Source of the DNA: Rhodobacteraceae bacterium UBA7436
GTDB taxonomy: Bacteria; Pseudomonadota; Alphaproteobacteria; Rhodobacterales; Rhodobacteraceae
Reading direction: 5' to 3'
NCBI GenBank assembly: GCA_002478745.1
Contig: DLQI01000159.1
Location: 1 to 7,036, forward strand
DNA length: 7,036 nt
The notes under the pieces: generated by a model
Seen by the model: only the letters and a program-made list of their open reading frames with translations
What the model was told of the DNA's origin: nothing
Database searches by the model: none
Made by a program: the position numbers and the translations under genes
Shown: in pieces, positions 1 to 5,951 of the stretch
Position numbering within the stretch: position 1 is the first letter of the stretch
How the letters are laid out: every line of letters starts with the position of its first letter

Positions 1-154
1 TAATTGGATTTTTTAGTGAAGTGGTGGTGTTGTTGGGCATACGAGGTAATGTATTGGTTGTGCTAATCTTTGCGGATAATAAACTAGAGGCAATCATTGG
101 GACGTCAAGTTTGTCTGACAATGCCATTAGCAGGCTACAAAAACCATCATGCTA
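1..154. other. Non-coding left edge downstream of the operon
   Basis: This AT-rich stretch follows the stop codon of the kinase gene. I see no GC-rich hairpin with a T-run on the minus strand, so no intrinsic terminator for the operon can be named here. An ATG on the minus strand at 40-38 opens a frame of 13 codons that runs off the window edge, but no Shine-Dalgarno sequence precedes it, so it is not called as a gene. The operon could continue beyond the edge or end by a factor-dependent mechanism. Confidence 0.5.
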
Positions 155-1783
155 TCAAACGTAAATCCCTCGTCTCGCGGTGTCTTGCAGCGATTTAAAG
201 ATCTCAAAACGTGTATTGTGGATCTCAGTCATTGCCCCCACCGCAGGGGTAAAACGATCTGAGAACCTTGTCATCTGCACCATTGCTGCCGAAATGTTGG
301 AGAAGGCTTCACCGGCAACTGCGCCAAGGATCGCAGCTCCAAGCAAAACGGGTTCTTCCGATGCTGATGCTGCCACTTCAACCCCTGTTGCATCTGCCAA
401 AAGCTGGCGGATCAGAGGGCTACGACCCGCACCGCCACTGATCACAATGCGCTGTATTGGGGCGCCAGCGGTGCTTTGCGCCTCGATGATCTGACGCAGA
501 CCATATCCAATACCACATAGCCCTGCGATATAGATTGAGATCAGGCTCTCGAGCCCTTGATCCATTCCTAAGCCAGATATTACGGCCCGTGTGTGGGGAT
601 CGGCAAAAGGTGCGCGATTTCCGAGGAATTCGGGCACGACATGAACGCCTTTGGCCAAGTCGACCGGAGTGGCCCCATCGCTCAACCGACATTCCGCTTC
701 TATCATTAAAAACTCGGGCAATGAAATCGATGCTAGGGCTGCGGACTCTTTTGCTGTCTCAGCGTAGGGATGCAAAGCGAGCAAAGCATCGATCGCAGCG
801 CCAGCAGCAGATTGACCACCTTCATTCAGCCAAAGTCCTGGCACCATTGCGGAGTAATATGGCCCCCATACACCAGGAACAAACACGGGCTTTGAGGTCG
901 AAGTCATGGTACAAGAGGACGTCCCAAACACGTAGGCTAGGTTTGCCTCTGCTCCTCCACCACCTTCTGCGCCAATTGACCCAACGCCGCCAGCATGCGC
1001 ATCAATAAGACCTGCCGCAACAGGTATACCGGCCACGAGACCGAGGTCTGCTGCTGCTTCCGCAGTCAATCCGGATCCAAGAGCTTTCCCTGCAGGCACC
1101 ACTGTCGTACCAATTTTTGAGAAATCATCAACAATCAACTCATTCAAACCAACCTGTTCAAAATAGGACGCGTCCCATGCGTTTTCATGGGCGAGAAACG
1201 TCCATTTACAGGTCACGGTGCAAACGGAGCGCGATAGATCGCCCGTCGCGCGCCATGTAAGAAAATCAGTCAGATCCATGAACTGCCACGCGGCGCCATA
1301 CACCTCAGGGCTGTTTTCCTTGAGCCAGAGTAGCTTTGGCGTTTCCATCTCAGGCGAAATACGTCCGCCAACATAATCCAGAACGCGATGCCCAGTTTTA
1401 TTGATGCGGTTCGCCTGATCAATCGCGCGATGATCCATCCAGACGATGATATTGCGACTTGGATCATTCGTGTGCCCGACCGGTAACGGAGCACCGTTTT
1501 CTCCCAGTACCACGAGGGAACATGTTGCATCAAAGCCAACACCTGCGATTTGATCACCAGATAGACCTGATGCTTTAATAGCGCCCATGGTTGCCGCGGA
1601 TACAGCGTCCCAAATCTCGGAACTCGACTGCTCTACGACATTCGGGGCATCACGATAAAGCTCAATTGCACATTTGTCTGTTCCAAAAAGCTTGCCGTGC
1701 CGATCAAATATGCCAGCCCGTGCGCTGCCAGTGCCCACATCTATTCCGAGGAAATAAGCGGCTTTATCTGGTGATCTGATCAT
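155..1783 (-). CDS. rbtK: FGGY-family pentulose kinase, probable D-ribulokinase
   Basis: This 542-residue cytoplasmic kinase probably phosphorylates D-ribulose with ATP to give D-ribulose 5-phosphate. The FGGY fold is clear. The N-terminal phosphate-binding motif is GIDVGTGS (13-20), WMDHRA lies at 115-120, the catalytic Asp is D261 in LIDAHAGG, and the C-terminal nucleotide-binding motif SGGAGRSPLIRQLLADATG spans 449-467. The DVGTGS and DAHAGG forms are typical of the ribulokinase/FGGY branch rather than of glycerol or xylulose kinases. The length fits that branch. The ATG start has a good ribosome site, AGAAGGA, about 7 nt upstream, and follows the dehydrogenase stop after 22 nt, so it is the last visible gene of the operon. 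The preceding ribitol dehydrogenase supplies D-ribulose, which supports the substrate; L-ribulose or D-xylulose cannot be excluded from sequence alone. The symbol follows the enterobacterial ribitol operon naming. The family is certain and the substrate likely. Confidence 0.88.
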   Translation of the reverse strand: MIRSPDKAAYFLGIDVGTGSARAGIFDRHGKLFGTDKCAIELYRDAPNVVEQSSSEIWDAVSAATMGAIKASGLSGDQIAGVGFDATCSLVVLGENGAPLPVGHTNDPSRNIIVWMDHRAIDQANRINKTGHRVLDYVGGRISPEMETPKLLWLKENSPEVYGAAWQFMDLTDFLTWRATGDLSRSVCTVTCKWTFLAHENAWDASYFEQVGLNELIVDDFSKIGTTVVPAGKALGSGLTAEAAADLGLVAGIPVAAGLIDAHAGGVGSIGAEGGGGAEANLAYVFGTSSCTMTSTSKPVFVPGVWGPYYSAMVPGLWLNEGGQSAAGAAIDALLALHPYAETAKESAALASISLPEFLMIEAECRLSDGATPVDLAKGVHVVPEFLGNRAPFADPHTRAVISGLGMDQGLESLISIYIAGLCGIGYGLRQIIEAQSTAGAPIQRIVISGGAGRSPLIRQLLADATGVEVAASASEEPVLLGAAILGAVAGEAFSNISAAMVQMTRFSDRFTPAVGAMTEIHNTRFEIFKSLQDTARRGIYV

Positions 1784-1805
1784 CGTTCCATCCTTCTCTC
1801 AGAAC

Positions 1806-2534
1806 TTACAAATCGACACTATTCGGCAGGATCACCATGTCACGGATAACCACGCCGCGTGGACGCGTCAACATGAACAGAACCGCCTCGGCAACTTCAC
1901 GAGGTTGCATGAGCGATCCATTGGCCAGAGCCTCCTCCATTTTCTCTTTGGGCCAATCATCTAGCAAAGCTGTGACAACTGGCCCTGGGAGAACTGCGCC
2001 CATCCGTATGCCATATTGGGATACCTGACGGCGGGTTGAATGGAGAAAAGCCTGAACCGCAAATTTGGATGCTGTATAAATTGGTTCCCAAACGACAGGG
2101 ACAACACCCGCAACAGAACTGGTAAAGATGACATCACCAGACTTCCGCTCAATCATCGCAGGAAGAACGGTTTGAACACTACGGAACGCCGCATTGATAT
2201 TGAGGTTCAACATACGGTCCCAAACATCTGGATCACCCTCGGCCGCAGCGCCACCGACATAGGCGCCCGCATTGGCGTGGAAGATATCCAATGGACCAAC
2301 CAACGCCTCAATCCTAGGCAGCATCGACGAAACCTGCGGTCCATCCAACAGATCTATGACCAGCGGATGAGCATTCTCTCCTAACTCATCGCAGAGTTGG
2401 TTCAAACGATCCTCGACGCGGTCGATCAACACTACCTTTGCCCCTTCTTCGAGAAGGATACGCGTACATTCTAGGCCAATGCCCGACGCCGCACCCGTGA
2501 TGGCAGCGGTTTTTCCAATCAATTTTTGCGACAT
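1806..2534 (-). CDS. rbtD: Ribitol 2-dehydrogenase (short-chain dehydrogenase/reductase)
   Basis: This 242-residue enzyme probably oxidises ribitol to D-ribulose using NAD+ in the cytoplasm. It is a classical SDR. The Rossmann motif TGAASGIG is at 13-20, and an acidic D38 at the end of strand 2 (VVLIDR) favours NAD over NADP. HANAG lies at 86-90, and the catalytic set is N112, S140, Y153 and K157 (YTASK). Several stretches, namely DIFHANAGAY, AEGDPDVWDR, GAVLPGPVVTALLDDWP and the C-terminus VILPNSVDL, match what I recall of the Klebsiella ribitol dehydrogenase RbtD. That is an unusually specific match for an SDR. The protein lacks the few extra N-terminal residues of that enzyme. The start has AAAGG about 8 nt upstream, in the 17-nt gap after the permease gene. 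The kinase gene follows directly and would use the product. Other polyols such as xylitol or arabitol might also be oxidised. Confidence 0.9.
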   Translation of the reverse strand: MSQKLIGKTAAITGAASGIGLECTRILLEEGAKVVLIDRVEDRLNQLCDELGENAHPLVIDLLDGPQVSSMLPRIEALVGPLDIFHANAGAYVGGAAAEGDPDVWDRMLNLNINAAFRSVQTVLPAMIERKSGDVIFTSSVAGVVPVVWEPIYTASKFAVQAFLHSTRRQVSQYGIRMGAVLPGPVVTALLDDWPKEKMEEALANGSLMQPREVAEAVLFMLTRPRGVVIRDMVILPNSVDL

Positions 2535-2551
2535 ATCAAAACCTTTCTAGA

Positions 2552-3802
2552 TCAGGCGCGGCCATGGCTCGCGCGAGAGCGACGAGCGAGGGAGTCAACG
2601 ATCACAGCAATGGCCAGAACGGCACCAGTGATCATGTAGCGGAGCGAGGAGCTGAGGTTCAGCAAGGTCAGACCGTTCGAAATTGCCATAATCACAATCA
2701 CACCGAGCAAAGCAGACCAGGCCGAACCCCGGCCACCAAAGAGGGAGGTTCCACCAATCACAGCCGCAGCGATCGCGTTGAGGTTTACGTCACCTGTCCC
2801 CGCCTGTTGACTAGCGGATGCAAGACGCGCAGCGGCAAAAACACCACCCAGTGAAGCCAGAACCGAACACACAACGAAGGCAGACATTCGGATACGGAAC
2901 ACGTTGATACCGGACCGACGGGCAGCTTCGGCGTTGCCACCCACTGCAAACATGGAGCGACCCCATTTCGTGCGTGTCAGCCCGTAATTCAGGACGACGA
3001 CCAGCAGCACAAAGGCACCAAACATCCAAGGTACACCACGCCCGAGCTCGAGATAATAGACAGAAAACACGAGGCCAATTGTTAAGAGCGCAGCTTTTGC
3101 AAACGCGACACTTAGGCTTTCAGCACTCAGGCTGGCAGCGGTCCGTTTGTTATTTGTTTGTACGGCCCCTACGACGATCAAAATACCGGGCAAAAGTGTA
3201 ACCAAATAGGACAGAACTGCAGGCATGATCAAAATCTGACCGAATCGAACAAGTGGTGAGGTGAACGGCAAATTAATCGATCCAGTCGGCCCAAGGATAT
3301 AGAGTTGCATACCCAACAACGCGAGCAAACCAGCAAGCGTTGCAACAAAACTTGGCATTTCGAATTTGTTGCGCAAGAATCCGTAGATAAACCCAATAAG
3401 CGCACCATTCACGAGAACAGCAAGGATCGCGAAGGCAAGAGGTACGCCGCTTTTTACCCAAAGCACACCGATGATGGCCGAGGAAAGTCCGCTCATTGAC
3501 CCGATCGATAGGTCAATTTCGCCTAACAGTAGAACGCAAACCACGCCCAAGGCGATCAGGCCGACTGCAGCCGCATCAAACAAGAGGTTCACAAGGTTAT
3601 TCGGCGCGAGGAACACTGGGTTCAATGTTGTGAAAACTGCTGAGATCAGCAGAAGGCCGATGATCACAGGCAACATACCTAAGTCACCAGATCGCACCTG
3701 ATCCGCAAATTTCTTTACCGCCCCAGAAAGGCCAGCGTCATGACGGACACGCGTATCAGCGCGATCAAGTTTCGGGGTCATTTGATTTGTTTCGTTTGTC
3801 AT
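2552..3802 (-). CDS. CUT2 sugar ABC transporter permease (XylH-like)
   Basis: This 416-residue inner-membrane protein is the permease of the importer, probably acting as a homodimer. It belongs to the BPD_transp_2 family of ribose, xylose and galactose permeases. About 40 polar, charged residues at the N-terminus precede a hydrophobic core with roughly ten membrane segments, for example near 43-60, 77-95, 120-141, 150-170, 190-212, 233-250, 258-274, 305-325, 360-380 and 388-404. The family motif GEIDLSIGSMSG is at 94-105. The cytoplasmic loop that contacts the ATPase, AVGGNAEAARRSGI, is at 286-299. The longer loop region around 213-232 and the overall length resemble XylH more than the shorter RbsC. 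The ATG overlaps the ATPase stop codon (ATGA, 4 nt) and has GGAGG 7 nt upstream, so the two are probably translationally coupled. The substrate is inferred from the downstream enzymes: ribitol or a related pentitol. Confidence 0.92.
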   Translation of the reverse strand: MTNETNQMTPKLDRADTRVRHDAGLSGAVKKFADQVRSGDLGMLPVIIGLLLISAVFTTLNPVFLAPNNLVNLLFDAAAVGLIALGVVCVLLLGEIDLSIGSMSGLSSAIIGVLWVKSGVPLAFAILAVLVNGALIGFIYGFLRNKFEMPSFVATLAGLLALLGMQLYILGPTGSINLPFTSPLVRFGQILIMPAVLSYLVTLLPGILIVVGAVQTNNKRTAASLSAESLSVAFAKAALLTIGLVFSVYYLELGRGVPWMFGAFVLLVVVLNYGLTRTKWGRSMFAVGGNAEAARRSGINVFRIRMSAFVVCSVLASLGGVFAAARLASASQQAGTGDVNLNAIAAAVIGGTSLFGGRGSAWSALLGVIVIMAISNGLTLLNLSSSLRYMITGAVLAIAVIVDSLARRSRASHGRA

Positions 3803-4605
3803 TGGACCGCCTCCGAGTCCTGCTGTTTGCGGGCCGCGCGACGAGTGACAGAGTTTTCGCTCGCTCCGGTAATCGCGGCGACGAGGTCTTGATGCGATGT
3901 TTCGGCAGTGAATACGCCGTTATTTTTACCCAACCGCAGGACCACGATCCGGTCGGCGACAGCGCGCACGTCTTCCATGTTGTGAGAAATCAGGATGACA
4001 CCATGCCCACGATCCCGCACACGTTCGATCAGATTGAGAACCTCAGCCGATTGCGCAACACCCAATGCAGCGGTCGGCTCGTCCAGCATGATTATATGCG
4101 GGTCCAACAAAAGAGAACGGGCAATAGCTACTGTTTGGCGTTGGCCACCAGATAGAGATGCAATCGGCTCACGAACAGATGGGATACGCGCGGCAAGTTC
4201 TTGAAGCAACGTCCAAGCACGGACTTCCATTTGGACTTCGTCCATGCGCCACGGGTTTATCTCGTGGCCGAGAAAAAGATTGGCAACAACGTCGAGGTTT
4301 TCACAAAGAGCCAGATCTTGGAAAACCGTCGCTATCCCCATTTCGAGCGCCTTTTTGGGCGTATCAAGCGAAACAGGTTTGCCGAGATATTCGATAGAGC
4401 CACAGGTGGGCTGATGCACACCCGCGAGCACTTTGACTAGGGTAGACTTGCCCGCACCGTTATCACCAACCAGTGCAACCACCTCGCCTGCATGGACATC
4501 AAGTTCGATATCCTCTAGCGCAGTCACTGCCCCGAATTGTTTGCCGACGCCGCGCAAACGCAGGATAAGATTCCCTTTTGAGGGGGGTGTTGATTGGGTT
4601 GTCAC
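3799..4605 (-). CDS. CUT2 sugar ABC transporter ATPase, single nucleotide-binding domain
   Basis: This ATPase powers the importer from the cytoplasmic side. With the GTG start chosen here it has 268 residues and one nucleotide-binding domain. Walker A is GDNGAGKST (47-55), the Q-loop is Q96, the signature is LSGGQ (151-155), Walker B is IIMLDEPTAALG with catalytic E176, and the switch histidine is H208 (ISHNM). GDNGAGKS and DEPTAALG are typical of the CUT2 sugar group. Enterobacterial RbsA and XylG carry two such domains in about 500 residues, so this is the half-size form and must dimerise. The open frame extends upstream to an ATG at 4620 and a TTG at 4650. GTG is preferred because GGAGGG lies 7-8 nt upstream, while the ATG has no good site and the TTG lies in the loop of an intergenic stem-loop. 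The gene ends by overlapping the permease start. Confidence 0.9.
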   Translation of the reverse strand: MTTQSTPPSKGNLILRLRGVGKQFGAVTALEDIELDVHAGEVVALVGDNGAGKSTLVKVLAGVHQPTCGSIEYLGKPVSLDTPKKALEMGIATVFQDLALCENLDVVANLFLGHEINPWRMDEVQMEVRAWTLLQELAARIPSVREPIASLSGGQRQTVAIARSLLLDPHIIMLDEPTAALGVAQSAEVLNLIERVRDRGHGVILISHNMEDVRAVADRIVVLRLGKNNGVFTAETSHQDLVAAITGASENSVTRRAARKQQDSEAVQ

Positions 4606-4612
4606 GTGGGTG

Positions 4613-4618
4613 CCCTCC
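4613..4618 (-). promoter_or_regulatory. Ribosome binding site deciding the GTG start of the ATPase gene
   Basis: On the minus strand GGAGGG ends 7 nt before the GTG at 4605-4603. The same bases overlap the ATG at 4620, which would make that ATG too early to use this site. This favours the GTG start. Confidence 0.6.
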
Positions 4619-4637
4619 ATCCCTAGGTCATCGTGTA

Positions 4638-4661
4638 ACGGCGCAAGCAAGCCCGCGCCGT
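4638..4661 (-). promoter_or_regulatory. Intergenic stem-loop between binding-protein and ATPase genes
   Basis: The minus strand reads ACGGCGC, a 10-nt loop, then GCGCCGT: a perfect 7-bp GC-rich stem that begins 13 nt after the binding-protein stop codon. No T-run follows, so it is not a standard intrinsic terminator. Stem-loops here are known in several binding-protein-dependent operons, where they shield the 3' end of the binding-protein mRNA or allow partial termination, so that more binding protein than membrane subunits is made. That role is inferred for this site. Confidence 0.6.
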
Positions 4662-4674
4662 GATGTTCTAATTT

Positions 4675-5712
4675 TTACTTAATACCAAGCTCTGCGCAGG
4701 CCGCCGCGTATTCTGCAGTGCAAACATCAGAAGCCGCGGTGATGCCCGAATCAAAGACGATTTCTTTGATGTTCTCTTGAGTCACGACTGCGGGAACGAA
4801 CAATTCAGACGGAGTGTTGTAGAGCGTGCTCGTCGCTTCAGGTGTTTCACCGTTCAGCAGTTGCATTGTAACTTTAGCCGCAGCCGCAGCAACGATTTCC
4901 GAAGGTTTGGAGATCGTATTGTACTGATCGCCCGCGATGATCAACTGAAGCGCCGCGATTGTCGCGTCGTTGCCTGTTACAGGTGGAAGTGGATCAGCAC
5001 CAGCAGCTTTTAGTGCAGCAATTGCGCCGCCGCCTGTGCCGTCGTTTGCAGCAACGATGCCAGTGATTTCAGCGCCAAAGCGAGTGATCTGACCTGCGGC
5101 CCACTCTTGTGCTTTCGGCGGAGCCCAATCAGGTGTGTCGAATTCCGACAGGGTCACATAAGGCGATGCGTCAAGTGCACGATCGATACCGTCGCGGATC
5201 AGGCCAGCTGCCGCATCAGTCGGGGAGCCATTGATCTGCAGAACGCCTGCGCCTTCAGGAACGCCAGTGGCTTGAAGGTGTTCAACCAAAGACTGCGCGA
5301 TTGCGTAACCAATTCCTTCGTTATCGAACGAGACATAAAAGTCAGCAGGCGAGTCAGGAATTGGACGATCATAAGCAATTACTTTGACGCCCTGTGCATG
5401 CGCAATTTCAACCATCGCAGCAGCGGCGGCAGAGTCGACTGGGTCAAGGACAATCACGCTTGCACCTTGGGTGATCACAGAGTTGAACTGCTGCTGTTGC
5501 AACGCAACATCGGCATTGCCGTTCTGGTAGATCAGGTTGCAATCAGCACATAGATCAGCCATTGCAGATTCAAAACCTGGCCAATCATGCTCTTCATAAC
5601 GCGTGGATGCTTGGTCTGGCATCAAGAACGCAACGGTTTCCGCCGTTGCAGTGGTAGCGAACATGGCTGCAACAAGCGCAGAAGCCATGGAAAGCGAAGT
5701 CGTTTTAGTCAT
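4675..5712 (-). CDS. Periplasmic sugar-binding protein of a CUT2 ABC importer (XylF-like)
   Basis: This 345-residue exported protein captures the substrate in the periplasm and delivers it to the permease. Residues 1-24 form a Sec signal peptide with a hydrophobic core and a likely cut after ATA (TATA|ETV). The mature part is a two-lobed periplasmic binding protein of the xylose/ribose type: VAFLMPDQASTRYEEHDWPGF (27-47) forms the first strand and loop, YDRPIPD (114-120) and ANDGTGGGAIAAL (222-234) are ligand-side loops resembling XylF, and TGNDA (246-250) matches the family's third-loop motif. Cysteines occur in two pairs, C55/C58 and C331/C339, which could form disulfides in the periplasm. 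The gene is first in the operon and has the strongest ribosome site, AAGGAG 6 nt before the ATG, fitting high expression. Xylose is the textbook ligand of this subfamily, but the neighbouring enzymes point to ribitol or another pentitol. Confidence 0.92.
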   Translation of the reverse strand: MTKTTSLSMASALVAAMFATTATAETVAFLMPDQASTRYEEHDWPGFESAMADLCADCNLIYQNGNADVALQQQQFNSVITQGASVIVLDPVDSAAAAAMVEIAHAQGVKVIAYDRPIPDSPADFYVSFDNEGIGYAIAQSLVEHLQATGVPEGAGVLQINGSPTDAAAGLIRDGIDRALDASPYVTLSEFDTPDWAPPKAQEWAAGQITRFGAEITGIVAANDGTGGGAIAALKAAGADPLPPVTGNDATIAALQLIIAGDQYNTISKPSEIVAAAAAKVTMQLLNGETPEATSTLYNTPSELFVPAVVTQENIKEIVFDSGITAASDVCTAEYAAACAELGIK

Positions 5713-5718
5713 GTGTAT

Positions 5719-5724
5719 CTCCTT
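5719..5724 (-). promoter_or_regulatory. Strong Shine-Dalgarno of the binding-protein gene
   Basis: AAGGAG lies 6 nt upstream of the ATG at 5712-5710. It is a near-ideal ribosome site, in keeping with abundant synthesis of the periplasmic component. Confidence 0.85.
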
Positions 5725-5768
5725 CGAATTAGACTAGCGCGTTCAGTCAGAAGGGCATCTTCTTGCTG

Positions 5769-5804
5769 TTGACCTTAGCTGCTATTTCTAGCCAGCACGA
5801 TCAA
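5769..5804 (-). promoter_or_regulatory. GAAA-capped imperfect hairpin in the operon leader
   Basis: On the minus strand TTGATC (5804-5799) can pair with GGTCAA (5774-5769, one G-U pair). A small internal loop (GT against TAA) follows, then GCT with AGC, one bulged G at 5793, and GCTA with TAGC closed by a GAAA tetraloop (5788-5785). This gives 13 base pairs and a GNRA cap. It lies in the predicted 5' leader, about 57 nt before the binding-protein ATG. No T-run follows, so it is not a terminator. A role in mRNA stability or in binding a regulator is possible; chance formation is also possible. Confidence 0.4.
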
Positions 5805-5831
5805 AAGATCAAGTCATCCTCCCTAACCTAA

Positions 5832-5851
5832 TTGCACAACCGATATAGCAC
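5832..5851. promoter_or_regulatory. Possible second, weaker LacI-family operator
   Basis: The half-site TTGCACAACCGAT (5832-5844) repeats the left part of the main operator, TTGCTCAATCGAT (5853-5865), with two differences. The start-to-start spacing is 21 bp, two helical turns. Its right half is poorly symmetric: only the outer TGC...GCA and a few inner bases match. It could be an auxiliary site for the divergent regulator on the same face of the DNA. Confidence 0.35.
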
Positions 5852-5873
5852 CTTGCTCAATCGATGGTGCAAG
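5852..5873. promoter_or_regulatory. Putative operator for the divergent LacI-family regulator
   Basis: The halves CTTGCTCAATC (5852-5862) and GATGGTGCAAG (5863-5873) are inverted copies at 9 of 11 positions, centred on CG. A 20-22 bp palindrome with a central CG is the classic LacI/GalR-family target, because the hinge-helix leucine inserts at that step. The site touches the predicted -10 of the operon promoter and covers the expected transcription start, an ideal place for repression. Confidence 0.65.
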
Positions 5874-5901
5874 CAATACTCAATCAATTAAGGTTTGTCA
5901 A
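5873..5901 (-). promoter_or_regulatory. Predicted sigma-70 promoter of the transport/catabolic operon
   Basis: The minus strand has a perfect -35 TTGACA (5901-5896), a 17-nt spacer, and a weak -10 TATTGC (5878-5873; first three bases match consensus). Transcription would start near 5866, giving a leader of about 150 nt. The operator overlaps the start region. The -35 and spacing are good and the -10 is poor, so the exact start is uncertain. Confidence 0.5.
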
Positions 5902-5924
5902 TTGCAAAGAAATCTGTTTATTAT
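5895..5924 (+). promoter_or_regulatory. Predicted sigma-70 promoter of the LacI-family regulator gene
   Basis: TTGTCA (5895-5900, five of six consensus bases) is followed after 18 nt by TATTAT (5919-5924, five of six). A start near 5931 would give a leader of only about 20 nt before the ATG at 5952. Its -35 coincides with the -35 of the opposing operon promoter. TTGCAA occurs within the spacer (5902-5907) and across the end of the -10 (5924-5929). Confidence 0.5.
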
Positions 5925-5951
5925 TGCAACGCGCGATGAACGGTTAATTAC

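Noticed and set aside
1..40. Start of another minus-strand gene (ATG at 40-38, beginning M-P-N-N-T-T-T-S-L-K)
   Set aside because: Only 13 codons are visible, no ribosome site precedes the ATG, and the fragment is too short to match to any family.
70..93. TTGC...GCAA arms as another operator copy
   Set aside because: The spacing is 16 nt, unlike the 12 nt of the main operator, the inner bases are not symmetric and there is no central CG.
61..132. Long-range inverted repeat TGCTAAT (61-67) and ATTAGCA (126-132) as a terminator
   Set aside because: Seven-base arms separated by 58 nt are expected about once by chance in this length, and there is no T-run.
420..692. Open frames inside the kinase gene on both strands
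   Set aside because: They are shadows of the FGGY kinase frame, with compositions rich in Arg, Ser and His and no recognisable domain.
5107..5553. 148-codon plus-strand frame opposite the binding-protein gene
   Set aside because: It lies antisense to a clearly coding frame, has no ribosome site or family motif, and is best explained as a shadow frame.
5785..5812. Alternative operon promoter TTGATC-16 nt-TAGAAA on the minus strand
   Set aside because: Only four of six bases match in each box, and it is less well placed relative to the operator than the TTGACA promoter. It remains possible if start mapping contradicts the preferred site.
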